Source: an uncultured Lentisphaeria bacterium (GTDB lineage: Bacteria > Verrucomicrobiota > Lentisphaeria > Victivallales > UBA1829). From it: a DNA stretch of 32,200 nt. Numbering within the stretch: position 1 is the first letter of the stretch; each line of letters opens with the position of its first letter. A program made the translations under genes and the position numbers. Shown piece by piece: positions 1-7,942 of this stretch. The notes under the pieces were generated by a model, which saw only the letters and a program-made list of their open reading frames with translations, was not told where the DNA came from and did no database searches. Location: contig CASEFP010000168.1 in the NCBI GenBank assembly GCA_949287225.1, forward strand, positions 1-32,200, in the 5' to 3' direction.

Positions 1-1
1 T

Positions 2-463
2 CAGACCAAAGATCCCGCCGTGTTTGCACAAAGCCGTTTCCCAACCGAGGGGGAAATGCGCGCAAATGCCTTGATCGGCGCTCTTTACGGCGCAAAGGGT
101 TTTGTATTCTACAGCTATTTCGATATGAAGAACCGGGCGGAAAAGCTGATGAAAGGCTCGTTTGCCCGGGAGTGGCCGAAACTGGTGAATGTCGTCAAAA
201 CACTGAAGGAACTCGAACCCTTCATCATGAGTTCCCGCGAAATTGAATTTCTGCCGGTGAAACAGACAGGAAAAGGCACAGCAAAGGCCGCTCTTTTCAC
301 TGCGGATAACGGGAATCGCGCTGTTGTCGCCGTGGCTGTTGATGAGGGTGCATCCGGGCTCATCAGCCTCCCGCCGGACTGGAACGGGGAAAAATCGTTC
401 CATTTTGCTCCCGGAAAAATTGACACGGCATTTTTCCGCGAAACGAAAACAACGGGAGAATGA
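2..463 (+). CDS. C-terminal part of a glycoside-hydrolase-like protein (5' end outside window)
   Basis: The reading frame is open from the first bases of the window, so this is the 3' end of a longer gene. About 153 residues are visible. They start with a segment (QSRFPTEGEMRANA, then GAKGFVFYSYFDM) that resembles the last beta-alpha unit of a TIM-barrel glycosidase. A predicted beta-rich domain follows (AALFTADNGNRAVVAVAV), as in the small C-terminal sandwich many such enzymes carry. No catalytic residue can be assigned because the barrel is mostly missing. The stop codon overlaps an ATG of the next gene (ATGA at 460-463), so the two are probably one operon and the substrate is probably processed by that oxidoreductase. 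The glycosidase assignment is by resemblance only. Confidence 0.6.
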   Translation, partial: QTKDPAVFAQSRFPTEGEMRANALIGALYGAKGFVFYSYFDMKNRAEKLMKGSFAREWPKLVNVVKTLKELEPFIMSSREIEFLPVKQTGKGTAKAALFTADNGNRAVVAVAVDEGASGLISLPPDWNGEKSFHFAPGKIDTAFFRETKTTGE

Positions 464-468
464 CTGTC

Positions 469-1626
469 ATGAAAAAAATCAGAATCGGAATCATCGGTCT
501 CGGTTCGATGGGCACGGGGCACCGCCTCGCACTTGAATCCCTGGAGGATTTTGAACTGTGCGCGCTCTGCGACATCGACCCTGCCCGTCTGGAGCCGTTC
601 CGGGAACGGATAGCGTGCCATAGCGATTACCACGCGCTTCTTGCGGATCCGACACTGGATGCCGTGACCGTTGCCACGCCGCACTGGCTTCATCCGGAAA
701 TCGCGGCTGCCGCGCTGGATGCGGGAAAACATGTGCTGGTGGAAAAACCCATCGGCGTGCATGTCCTTCACGCACAGACGCTTCTGGATGCGATTGCGCG
801 CCATCCGCTCCTGAAATGCGCCGCCATGTTCAACCAGCGGAAAATCGAAGCGCATATCCGGATCAAATCGCTGATCGACTCCGGGGAACTCGGGAAAATT
901 CTCCGTGTGAACTGGATCATCACCGACTGGTTCCGCACACAGCGCTACTACGACTCCGGCGACTGGCGCGCAAGCTGGCGCGGCGAAGGCGGCGGCGTCC
1001 TGATCAACCAATGCCCCCATCAGCTGGATCTGATGCAGTGGTTCTTCGGTATGCCCGAACGTGTGTCCGCATTCCTGCGCTTCGGAAAATACCACAGGAT
1101 CGAAGTGGAGGACGATGTCACGGCCTATCTGGAATATCCCGACGGCATGACGGGAGTCTTCATCACCTCCACCGGAGAGGCGCCGGGGACAAACCGGCTT
1201 GAAATTACGGCCGAACGGGGACGAGTCGTTCTGGAAAACGGCACGCTCTCGTTCCTCCGCAACGAGATTCCCGTCTCCCGGTTCTGCCGCGAATCCGCGG
1301 AGCGCTTTGCCATGCCCCCGCCCTGGGAGTGCACAATCCCCTGCGCATGTTCCAACCCGCACATGCACCGCGACATTCTTGAAAACTTCGGGAAGGCGAT
1401 TCTCCATAACGAACCGCTGACGGCATCCGCGGACGAAGGCATCCGCGGACTGACACTCGGAAACGCCATGCTCCTTTCCGCACTGGAAGAGAAACCCGTA
1501 ACTCTGCCGCTGGATGCGGAACGTCTGGCCGCACACTTTGAAAAACTGATCGCCTCCTCCCGTTATCGGAAACAGGTGATCGCCGCGCAGGACAGTGATT
1601 TCTCACGCTCCTTCAGCAGAGCCTGA
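469..1626 (+). CDS. Gfo/Idh/MocA family NAD(P)-dependent oxidoreductase
   Basis: A 385-residue protein, normal for this family of dehydrogenases acting on sugars, inositols and related polyols. The N-terminal Rossmann fold shows GLGSMG at residues 10-15. The family EKP motif is at 92-94 (VEKPIGVH). The GGGVLINQCPHQLDL segment carries the conserved His region of the substrate domain. There is no signal peptide, so it acts in the cytoplasm. An ATG at 460 is in frame and overlaps the upstream stop, but the GGGAG at 454-458 is only 1 nt from it and 10 nt from the ATG at 469, so 469 is preferred. Substrate unknown; linkage to the upstream glycosidase-like gene suggests a released sugar. Confidence 0.9.
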   Translation: MKKIRIGIIGLGSMGTGHRLALESLEDFELCALCDIDPARLEPFRERIACHSDYHALLADPTLDAVTVATPHWLHPEIAAAALDAGKHVLVEKPIGVHVLHAQTLLDAIARHPLLKCAAMFNQRKIEAHIRIKSLIDSGELGKILRVNWIITDWFRTQRYYDSGDWRASWRGEGGGVLINQCPHQLDLMQWFFGMPERVSAFLRFGKYHRIEVEDDVTAYLEYPDGMTGVFITSTGEAPGTNRLEITAERGRVVLENGTLSFLRNEIPVSRFCRESAERFAMPPPWECTIPCACSNPHMHRDILENFGKAILHNEPLTASADEGIRGLTLGNAMLLSALEEKPVTLPLDAERLAAHFEKLIASSRYRKQVIAAQDSDFSRSFSRA

Positions 1627-1639
1627 AGCGTGTATTTTT
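1611..1639 (+). terminator. Weak candidate terminator after the first Gfo/Idh/MocA gene
   Basis: A 6-bp inverted repeat (CTTCAG at 1611-1616, CTGAAG at 1623-1628) spans the stop codon and is followed a few bases later by a T-run at 1635-1639. The stem is short and separated from the T-run, so this is tentative. Confidence 0.25.
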
Positions 1640-1657
1640 CCCGACAATCGGCGCTGT

Positions 1658-2674
1658 TTACCGGGGATGGATGACCAGTTCGCCCTTGATCCGCTCCCGG
1701 AAAGGTTCTTTCCGGTTCTTCCGGCGTTCCGTGAACCAGCGGATCGCCTCGTGCGCCATGAAGTCGAACTGCTGCCGGACAAGGCAGACTCCGGGATAGT
1801 TCAGGAGCGCGGGCACATAGTCGAAACACATGAGCAGATAATCCCTGCCGGGGATTTTCTCATAAGCCAGCCCGCAGGTGACGAGCGGAAGCGCCAGATC
1901 AAAATGCAGGACCGCAATGGAACGGACATTGAGGTTTCCGGCAAAAAGAATGCGGCCCGTTTCCGCGATCTCCTGAGCAGGGTCCAGAAAGTCGCGGAAG
2001 TGGATCGCATTGGAGCCGAACCTGCCGCCAAGCCTGGCAGCACATTCGAAAAAGGCAATGGTTCTCTCATAAAGATACGGGCGGTCCGGCGTCGGCTGGT
2101 AGCTGATCACGGCCAGATCGCGCCCGCCTTCGATCAGAAGCCAGGTCAGTGCATCATGCATGGTGGCATTCTGATCGGTCGCAATGGAGTCATAGTTCAG
2201 GTAATCCCGGTTAATGAGCAGCTGCGGAATGCCCGCCTGTTCCAGAATCCGCATACCATACAGGGAATACATCGCCGGACAGTACCAGATCATCGCCGCG
2301 CCCGGCCGGGTCAGTTCGGCAAAATGAAGCGGAACATCATCCTCATAGATGCTTTCCATCGGAACCGGGCACTCCATCTTCCGGAAAAAACGGTTTTTCA
2401 TCCGGGAGCCTGTATTCTGTTCGTCGTAATCGGAAATGAAAAGTTTCCGGATCGCGCCGTCCGGCGGCGGAAGAACGAAGGTTCCGCTTCCCCGTTTCCC
2501 CGAAAGACGCCCCTCGGCGGTCAGCATGGAGATGGTCCGGTCGACCGTGCTGCGCGAAAAACCGTATTTGCGCACCAGCTGATTGCGCGACGGAATCCTG
2601 GAATTTTCCGGCAATGTTCCGTTGCCGATTTCCGCAAGGATCCTGTTGCGGAGCGCTTCCACTTTCCCGGACAT
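1658..2674 (-). CDS. GntR-type transcriptional regulator with LacI-like sensor half
   Basis: A 338-residue repressor-like protein. Residues 1-67 form a winged helix-turn-helix of the GntR type: IPSRNQLVRKYGFSRSTVDR is the recognition region and GKRGSGTFV the wing. The remaining ~270 residues look like a periplasmic-binding-protein/LacI effector domain (ATDQNATMHDALTWLL and GGRDLAVISYQ resemble its sugar-binding core), so the inducer is probably a sugar. The frame is open to an ATG at 2707, but GGAG at 2681-2684 lies 6 nt before the ATG at 2674, which is preferred. It converges with the oxidoreductase and is separated from it by about 30 bp. Targets are unknown. Confidence 0.85.
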   Translation of the reverse strand: MSGKVEALRNRILAEIGNGTLPENSRIPSRNQLVRKYGFSRSTVDRTISMLTAEGRLSGKRGSGTFVLPPPDGAIRKLFISDYDEQNTGSRMKNRFFRKMECPVPMESIYEDDVPLHFAELTRPGAAMIWYCPAMYSLYGMRILEQAGIPQLLINRDYLNYDSIATDQNATMHDALTWLLIEGGRDLAVISYQPTPDRPYLYERTIAFFECAARLGGRFGSNAIHFRDFLDPAQEIAETGRILFAGNLNVRSIAVLHFDLALPLVTCGLAYEKIPGRDYLLMCFDYVPALLNYPGVCLVRQQFDFMAHEAIRWFTERRKNRKEPFRERIKGELVIHPR

Positions 2675-2932
2675 ACTTTTCTCCATTTCTGCAATATGCG
2701 CCATCATAAATCCGAAGGGGAAACGGATTTATCCAGATGCGGTAAAATAACATTTCCCGGATGGATTTTCAAACCGGCAACCCGCGGGGAAGTGCGGAAT
2801 TGCATCGGCTTGTTCAGAAAAAGATCAGAGGAATCAGGTGGAACTTGAAAATCATGGAAGAATCCTGAACCCTTGAGGTTGCAATCCATAAGAGAAGAAC
2901 TATTGTAACGTGCGGGAAAAAGGAACGGTATC

Positions 2933-3439
2933 ATGAAACGGATTCTGGTGATCGGCTGCTGCGGGGCGGGCAAAAGCATCCTGTCGCAAAAGCTCGGAGA
3001 AAGACTCGGACTCCCCGTCGTGCATCTGGACCGGCTTTTCTGGCTGCCCGCATGGAGGGAACGCCCGCCGGAGGAGTTTGACGCGCTCCTTGAAACGGAA
3101 CTGGCACGCGACCGGTGGATCATCGACGGCAATTACGGACGGACCCTTTCGCGCCGCCTGGTATTTGCCGATACGGTGATTTTCCTCCAGTATCCGAGAC
3201 TCTGCTGTCTGAGCAGCGTACTTCTGCGCTGGCTGCGTTATTGCGGAAAGAGCCGTCCGGACCTCGGTGAAACAGGCTGTCCGGAAAAACTTGATCTTCC
3301 TTTTCTCCGCTACGTCTGGAATTACGAACGCGACACACTTCCGAAAATGGAAAAGTATCTGGCCGAACGCCCCGAATCCTGCAGTCTGATCCGTCTCCAT
3401 ACCCGTCAAGAAGCGAATGCATTTCTGAAAACTCTGTAA
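2933..3439 (+). CDS. Small P-loop nucleoside-kinase-like protein (FlaR / adenylate-kinase-related)
   Basis: A 168-residue cytoplasmic protein with a Walker A motif at residues 8-15 (GCCGAGKS) directly after the first beta strand. HLDRLFW and WIIDGNYGRT follow, both typical of the group annotated as DNA topology modulation protein FlaR or adenylate-kinase-related kinase. The C-terminal half contains a lid-like region (RPDLGETGCPEKLD) and a basic/aromatic helix (FLRYVWNYERDTLPKM). It is monocistronic, with a purine-rich GGAACGG before the ATG. Members of this family bind and probably phosphorylate a small nucleotide-like substrate. The 'topology modulation' name comes from one old genetic observation and should not be taken as function. 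Confidence 0.8.
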   Translation: MKRILVIGCCGAGKSILSQKLGERLGLPVVHLDRLFWLPAWRERPPEEFDALLETELARDRWIIDGNYGRTLSRRLVFADTVIFLQYPRLCCLSSVLLRWLRYCGKSRPDLGETGCPEKLDLPFLRYVWNYERDTLPKMEKYLAERPESCSLIRLHTRQEANAFLKTL

Positions 3440-3447
3440 AGAGAAAC

Positions 3448-3480
3448 AAAAACGCCGTCCGGCGGCAAAACCGGGCGGCG
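3448..3480 (-). terminator. Rho-independent terminator of the isomerase/oxidoreductase operon
   Basis: Read on the minus strand, CGCCG plus CCGG pairs with CCGG plus CGGCG across one mismatch and an 8-nt loop (stem arms 3453-3462 and 3471-3480), then a TTTTTG tail at 3448-3452. It lies about 20 bp beyond the stop of the minus-strand gene at 3502. Confidence 0.65.
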
Positions 3481-3501
3481 GAACGAGACATTCCGGAATA
3501 A

Positions 3502-4494
3502 TCAGCGGTCGTTCTTCATCTGAGCGTCGAACTTGATCGTCGATGTGGGGAAGTCCAGCTTCCGGACAAATTTGGCGGCATCCGCCGCGCCGTATTCGCG
3601 GTCCATGCCGGAATCCTCCCATTCCACAGAGAGCGGGCCGTCATATTCAATCCGGTTCAGCTCGCGGATGATCTCCTCGAAATTGACCTGTCCGTGTCCG
3701 GGACTTCTGAAATCCCAGCCGCGTCCGGGCTGTCCGAAATCCAGGTGCGAAGCAAGAATGCCGGAACGCCCGTCAAGCGTCAGAGCGGCGTCCTTGATGT
3801 GCACATGAAAAATGCGGTCCGGGAACTCCTTGATGAAACGGACGGGATCGACCATCTGCCAGAACAGGTGACTGGGATCGAAATTGAACCCGAATTCTTC
3901 ACGGTAATCCAGGGTTTCAAGTGTGCGTTTCGCGGTCACAATATCAAAAGCGATCTCAGTCGGATGGACCTCAAGCGCGAATTTCACGCCGTGATCCTCA
4001 AACGCATCGAGAATCGGGTGCCACATTTCGGCAACGAAATCGAATCCTTCATCAATCGTCTTTTTCGGCACGGGCGGAAAACTGTAAAGCATATGCCAGA
4101 TCGGAGAACCGGTGAATCCGGTGACGATCTCGACACCGAGATTTTCTGCGGCTTTCGCCGTGTATTTCATCTGTTCTACCGCCCATTTGCGTTTTTCGTT
4201 CATCTTTCCGGCAAGTTTTTTCGGGGCGAAAATGTCGGTGCGGAAATCATCATCCGGATCGCAGACAAGCTGTCCGGCAAGATGGTTGCTGATCGCGTAG
4301 AGATTCAGGTTGTTGACCTTGAGCGTATCCAGAATCTCCTTGCAGTATTTCTTGCTTTTCGCGGCCTTTACCGGGTCAAGATGTGCGCCGCACGCCACTT
4401 CAATGCCTTCGTATCCCCACGATGCCGCTTTTTTGGCGAATGTCATCAGGGGCATATCCGTCCACTGACCGGAAAAAATTGTCAGGGGTCTCAT
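3502..4494 (-). CDS. Sugar phosphate isomerase/epimerase (xylose-isomerase-like TIM barrel)
   Basis: A 330-residue member of the AP-endonuclease-2/xylose-isomerase-like TIM-barrel family. These enzymes use a divalent metal to isomerise or epimerise sugars, keto-inositols and similar compounds. The expected metal-ligand strand ends are visible in order: WGYEGIEVACGAH, FALEVHPTEIAFD, FNFDPSHLFWQ, FHVHIKDA and LSVEWEDSGMDREYG. The last carries the Glu-rich final strand. There is no signal peptide. Its ATG overlaps the stop of the upstream oxidoreductase by 4 nt, so the two are translationally coupled and very likely act in one pathway (oxidation at a ring carbon, then isomerisation). Exact substrate unknown. 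Confidence 0.9.
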   Translation of the reverse strand: MRPLTIFSGQWTDMPLMTFAKKAASWGYEGIEVACGAHLDPVKAAKSKKYCKEILDTLKVNNLNLYAISNHLAGQLVCDPDDDFRTDIFAPKKLAGKMNEKRKWAVEQMKYTAKAAENLGVEIVTGFTGSPIWHMLYSFPPVPKKTIDEGFDFVAEMWHPILDAFEDHGVKFALEVHPTEIAFDIVTAKRTLETLDYREEFGFNFDPSHLFWQMVDPVRFIKEFPDRIFHVHIKDAALTLDGRSGILASHLDFGQPGRGWDFRSPGHGQVNFEEIIRELNRIEYDGPLSVEWEDSGMDREYGAADAAKFVRKLDFPTSTIKFDAQMKNDR

Positions 4495-5597
4495 TTCTTG
4501 CTTGAACCTTTCCTTGCTGCTTTTTTTGTTTGATTGCCTTCCGGCATTTTGAATTCAGATCTGTTTTTCACGATTTCAGTGATGCGGACGACTTCCGCGG
4601 CCTGTTCGATCGTGACGGGGAATTTCTCCCCTTTCCGGATGGAGTTGTAAACATATTTGTAAATATCATACTCGGAGTCGGGATTGGAGGCTTCGACCAT
4701 GATGGTCTTGCGGATCCATTTGAATGCGTCCTGCCGTCCGAAGGAACCGGTGATCGGCGGAGAGGCCTTGCTCGCGGTGATCTTTTCCAGCTTCTGCTTC
4801 GGATCCAGATATTTCAGACGGATGTCGCCGTTTTCGCAGATCAGAGTTCCGCGCGTGCCATGAACGACGTAAGAGGGGCCGGGAATTGCGACGCCGCCGC
4901 TGATCTCAACTTCGGCAAGACGACCGTTTTCCCCCTTGAGGATAATCCGGACATGATCCTCGGCATCGCCGACGGCGGTCACCTTCTTGAGATCGCTCCA
5001 GACCTCCGCAACGGGAGACTCGAGCATCTGAAGCATGTGGTCGATGATATGAGGCCCCCAGTTGTTCAGCTGTCCGCCGCCGCACTCGATGATAGCCTGC
5101 CAGTCGTCGCGGCGCTGATAGCTGTTCACGGTGTTGCGGATTTCATAGACATCGCCCAGAATTCCAGAGCGGATGATCTCAAAAACGTGTTTGAAGGACT
5201 GCTCAAAACGGCGGTTGTGGCGGCAGTAGAGTTTTCCGGGATATTTCTTCGAGGCCGCGACAAGGCGTTTTGCATCCGCGTAATTCAGCGCGATGGGTTT
5301 CTCCAGAAAGACATATTTCCCGGCTTTCAGCGCCTCCAATGCAAATTCAGTATGATCCGGCGAGCGGACCGCAACCGTCACAAGCTCAACATCCGGGTCC
5401 TTGAGCAGATCGGCGTATTTCAAATAAGTACGGCATTTCGGATAACGGCGAGTCATCTCGTCGAGGCGGTCCTGTTCGATGTCGCACGCTGCGGCGATTT
5501 CATACAAATCCTTGTAATGATCCAGCTCTGGGCAATGCATTCCCCAGCCGGCACGACCGATTCCGGCGATTCCGATTTTGATCTTTTTTGAAGCCAT
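4491..5597 (-). CDS. Gfo/Idh/MocA family NAD(P)-dependent oxidoreductase
   Basis: A 368-residue protein. The Rossmann motif GIGRAG is at residues 12-17, EKP at 99-101 (FLEKPIALNY), and the substrate-domain signature GGGQLNNWGPHIIDH near the middle. The last ~14 residues are a Lys/Arg/Ser-rich tail (NQTKKAARKGSSKK) not seen in the first paralogue of this window. It heads a two-gene operon with the isomerase (4-nt overlap). A candidate minus-strand promoter lies at 5668-5695. This gene and the one at 469 are clearly diverged from each other, so they are not a recent duplication and probably handle different substrates. Confidence 0.92.
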   Translation of the reverse strand: MASKKIKIGIAGIGRAGWGMHCPELDHYKDLYEIAAACDIEQDRLDEMTRRYPKCRTYLKYADLLKDPDVELVTVAVRSPDHTEFALEALKAGKYVFLEKPIALNYADAKRLVAASKKYPGKLYCRHNRRFEQSFKHVFEIIRSGILGDVYEIRNTVNSYQRRDDWQAIIECGGGQLNNWGPHIIDHMLQMLESPVAEVWSDLKKVTAVGDAEDHVRIILKGENGRLAEVEISGGVAIPGPSYVVHGTRGTLICENGDIRLKYLDPKQKLEKITASKASPPITGSFGRQDAFKWIRKTIMVEASNPDSEYDIYKYVYNSIRKGEKFPVTIEQAAEVVRITEIVKNRSEFKMPEGNQTKKAARKGSSKK

Positions 5598-5935
5598 AAT
5601 ACCTCTTTTCGATAAAAAAGTTCACTCCCGCATCACATCGTCAGACGAACGGGAAATAAAATAATGTACAATAATGGAGGATTGCAGAATTTCAACGAAA
5701 AGAAAGAAAGAAAATGATGTAAAACACACCGCAGCGGCTCTTTTTCCATGCAGGGAAAGCGAGATGCCACCTTCCCGGAGGGACAACAATTTACAAAAAA
5801 TCAATTTTTTTTAATTTTTTTCAGATTTACCCCTTTTCAAAACTGTTTTTTTGTGGATAATGTATAGCAGTTCGAAAACGGTTTGGGTGCCGTTTCAGAC
5901 AAGTAACACAAGTAACAAAGCTATGGTGGTGCAAG
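5598..5935. other. 338-bp divergent intergenic region (oxidoreductase / cold-shock gene)
   Basis: No convincing gene; the short minus-strand ORFs here have no family resemblance. The left part holds the minus-strand promoter. The right part is AT-rich with T-tracts (5805-5855) and GATAAT at 5856-5861, which could be the -10 of the cold-shock gene. That would imply a leader of about 70 nt, as is usual for cold-shock mRNAs. A perfect 9-bp tandem repeat (ACAAGTAAC twice, 5899-5916) sits in that leader just before the start codon. Confidence 0.6.
5668..5695 (-). promoter_or_regulatory. Candidate promoter of the oxidoreductase/isomerase operon
   Basis: On the minus strand, TTGAAA (5690-5695) and TATTGT (5668-5673) are separated by 16 bp, giving a leader of about 60 nt before the ATG at 5597. 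This is judged by eye only. Confidence 0.35.
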
Positions 5936-6145
5936 ATGGCTGAAAAAGAAAAAGGGAAGGTCAAGTGGTTCAACAACTCAAAAGGGTACGGTTTCATCGA
6001 ACGTGCGCAGGGGGATGACATCTTTCTGCATTACAGTTCCATCAAGATGGACGGATACCGCACAGTAAAAGAGGGTCAGGAAGTCGAATTCGTAGTCACA
6101 AACGGAGCCAAGGGGCTGCAGGCGGACGAGGTGGTGCCTCTCTGA
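5936..6145 (+). CDS. Cold-shock domain protein (CspA family)
   Basis: A 69-residue single-domain cold-shock protein that binds single-stranded RNA/DNA and melts mRNA secondary structure. It has the canonical order GKVKWFNNSKGYGFIE (RNP1, residues 16-22) and DIFLHYSSI (RNP2, 28-33; the usual VFVH is IFLH here), then the TVKEGQEVEFVV strand and a short acidic C-terminus. The length is standard. The ATG follows GGTGGTGCAAG, a weak ribosome site. It is monocistronic, with a long AT-rich leader and a strong terminator. Confidence 0.97.
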   Translation: MAEKEKGKVKWFNNSKGYGFIERAQGDDIFLHYSSIKMDGYRTVKEGQEVEFVVTNGAKGLQADEVVPL

Positions 6146-6164
6146 TAAATATTGTTCCATAATG

Positions 6165-6204
6165 AAAAAACGGCGCTTATTTTTGAAAGGGCGCCGTTTT
6201 TTTT
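6165..6204 (+). terminator. Terminator of the cold-shock gene
   Basis: CGGCGC (6171-6176) pairs with GCGCCG (6191-6196) around a 14-nt loop, extended by a preceding A-run and a following run of eight T. It begins about 20 bp after the cold-shock stop. The A/T flanks make it potentially bidirectional. Confidence 0.9.
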
Positions 6205-6220
6205 ATCCCGTGGACACATA

Positions 6221-6252
6221 AAAAAGGAGGCTCCGAAACGGAAGCCTCCTTT
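6221..6252 (-). terminator. Terminator of the esterase lipoprotein gene
   Basis: An inverted repeat AAAGGAGGCT (6223-6232) / AGCCTCCTTT (6243-6252) with a 10-nt loop. On the minus strand the stem ends in a T-run, 22 bp beyond the esterase stop. Confidence 0.8.
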
Positions 6253-6273
6253 CCGGAAATCAGTCCGGATTTT

Positions 6274-7761
6274 TCATTTTCCCGGAGCAGGCCGCAGAAT
6301 CTTGTTGAGTGCCCTGTTCCCGGATGGATTCTTTCCGACATGCCCTTCCGTCGGAAAGATCGTCATATGCTTTTCCGTTCCCGCCGGAATATTGTTGAAT
6401 ACGGCATACACGGAAGTGGGAACACAGGTCATGTCAATCATGCCGACCGTCATGTATACAGGAGCCTTGATGTATTTTGCAAAATTGACGTTGTCATAGT
6501 ATTTCGACACTTCGGCAACCTTGGGATCCACAGGCTTCCCGTTTTTCGCAGCGAAAAGACGCGGCCAGCCGGACTGGCGGCCGAGCAGATTGCCGGAATG
6601 GTCGCTCATCGCGGGAACGCCGGTCAGACAGAGTGAAACCTGCAGATCAAGCGCCGCTGCGACAATCGCCTGGGCACCGCCCTGGCTGGACCCAACGACA
6701 ATCAGATTTTTTCCATCCCATTCGGGCAGCGTCTTGACATAATCAAGAGCCCGGAGAACACGCAGATACATGTCCCTGAAATAGAACTTCTCGCGGTCGT
6801 TTTTGTCCTTGTGGTAATAAGCGCGCAATTCATTGGTATGTAAATTGGTATAATACTCTTTCGGCTGACCGTTCAGAATGCCGTGCGCATTGACGTCAAA
6901 GGAGATCGCGTTGTTCCGGAAAGGTTTGTTCGCAGAGTAGACCCCGGCACCATGATAGGAGACAACCGCGGGAAGGCTTTTGGGTTTGGCTCCGACAGGC
7001 ATTGTCAGATAGCCGGAGACGGGAACATTGTCCACGCAGTCCACCTTGACGTCATAGCATTTGAATCTGGAAGCCTGTTTCCCTTTCAAGGGCACTTCCG
7101 TGCGATCCGCCTTCACGGGAAATTTTGCAAGAGAAGCTTTCTGATTGTCCCAGAATTTCTTGAAATCGGCCGGTTCGTCGCATCCTGCCTTGATTTTTTC
7201 CGGTTCAACCATGGCTCCCGCTCCTGCGAAAATAGCTTTTTTCCGTTTCATAAGCGGTTTGCCGTTTTCATCCAGAAGGGTGGCGCGAACCTGAATCCAG
7301 CCGGGGGCGTCAAGCGAAGCTTCGCAGACAATCGGTTTTCCGTCGGTCGTCGTAATGATGTTCTTCTGCAGTTTCCCGTCGCCGGAAGAAACCGCATAAC
7401 CGATCTTCTGTCCGACCACAGGCTGTTTCGCCTTGTCGATCAGTGTAATGCGAAATGCGATTTTTTCGCCGGCCTTGTATACATTCTTTTTCTGAACGGG
7501 AACAACCCGGAGACGATAGCTTTCATAAGCCGGGCGCGCCGGTTTGGCTTTTCCCGCAGTTTTCACGGTTTTCGCGGGCGCTTCCGCCTTCTTTGCCTGT
7601 GGAGCCGGAACTTCCGCTTTCTTTGTCTGTGCCGCGGGCGCTTCCGCCTCTTGTTTCGGACATTCCACCGCGGTGCAGCAGCCGCAGCAGCATGCGCTCA
7701 GGAAGAATGCGGTCAATGCCGTCAGCCCGAGAGCCGACGCGATTCTCAGTTTGTCTCTCAT
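6274..7761 (-). CDS. Lipoprotein acetyl-xylan-esterase-like hydrolase (AXE1 / cephalosporin-C deacetylase family)
   Basis: A 495-residue envelope esterase likely to remove acetyl groups from polysaccharides. Residues 1-23 are a signal peptide ending in a lipobox (LSAC), so C24 should be lipidated. C24-C34 holds six Cys. An Ala/Lys/Pro/Glu linker follows (about 35-78) with near-repeats of KKAE(V/A)PA, then an Ig-like domain (about 80-180). The alpha/beta-hydrolase domain starts near 195: VVSYHGAG (oxyanion region), GSSQGG with nucleophile S359, D443 in GMIDMTCVP and H474 in EGHVG. The ATG has AAGGAG 7 nt upstream. It is a single gene with its own terminator. Carbohydrate specificity is inferred from the family and neighbourhood. 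Confidence 0.88.
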   Translation of the reverse strand: MRDKLRIASALGLTALTAFFLSACCCGCCTAVECPKQEAEAPAAQTKKAEVPAPQAKKAEAPAKTVKTAGKAKPARPAYESYRLRVVPVQKKNVYKAGEKIAFRITLIDKAKQPVVGQKIGYAVSSGDGKLQKNIITTTDGKPIVCEASLDAPGWIQVRATLLDENGKPLMKRKKAIFAGAGAMVEPEKIKAGCDEPADFKKFWDNQKASLAKFPVKADRTEVPLKGKQASRFKCYDVKVDCVDNVPVSGYLTMPVGAKPKSLPAVVSYHGAGVYSANKPFRNNAISFDVNAHGILNGQPKEYYTNLHTNELRAYYHKDKNDREKFYFRDMYLRVLRALDYVKTLPEWDGKNLIVVGSSQGGAQAIVAAALDLQVSLCLTGVPAMSDHSGNLLGRQSGWPRLFAAKNGKPVDPKVAEVSKYYDNVNFAKYIKAPVYMTVGMIDMTCVPTSVYAVFNNIPAGTEKHMTIFPTEGHVGKNPSGNRALNKILRPAPGK

Positions 7762-7878
7762 GAGATTCTCCTTAAATTGGTTGGTGTTCGTAAATTCAAC
7801 TGTTTACAAAAAGGAAAATAGCATGAATTCGGGAAAAAGCAACGTGGGAAAAGAAAAAATCCGCCCGGGAACAAGAAA

Positions 7879-7923
7879 CTCCCGCGTACACTCTTGTTTC
7901 AGAGGACAGGCGTATCGCGGGAG
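7879..7923 (-). terminator. Possible terminator or stem-loop after purQ
   Basis: A perfect 8-bp inverted repeat, CTCCCGCG (7879-7886) and CGCGGGAG (7916-7923), with a 29-nt loop. On the minus strand it begins about 20 bp after the purQ stop and is followed by TTTCTTG, a poor T-tract. It may terminate purQ or act as an mRNA-stabilising stem. Confidence 0.35.
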
Positions 7924-7942
7924 AATGAAAAGCAAGCGAAAA

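Noticed and set aside
115..1536. 473-codon open frame on the minus strand
   Set aside because: It spans two genes on the plus strand, including an unmistakable Gfo/Idh/MocA protein; the translation has no recognisable motif.
1595..2848. 417-codon open frame on the plus strand
   Set aside because: Opposite the GntR regulator, whose HTH is clear; no ribosome site or motif.
469..5597. The two Gfo/Idh/MocA genes as a recent duplication
   Set aside because: They share only family motifs (GxGxxG, EKP, GGG...H); the rest differs in sequence and C-terminus.
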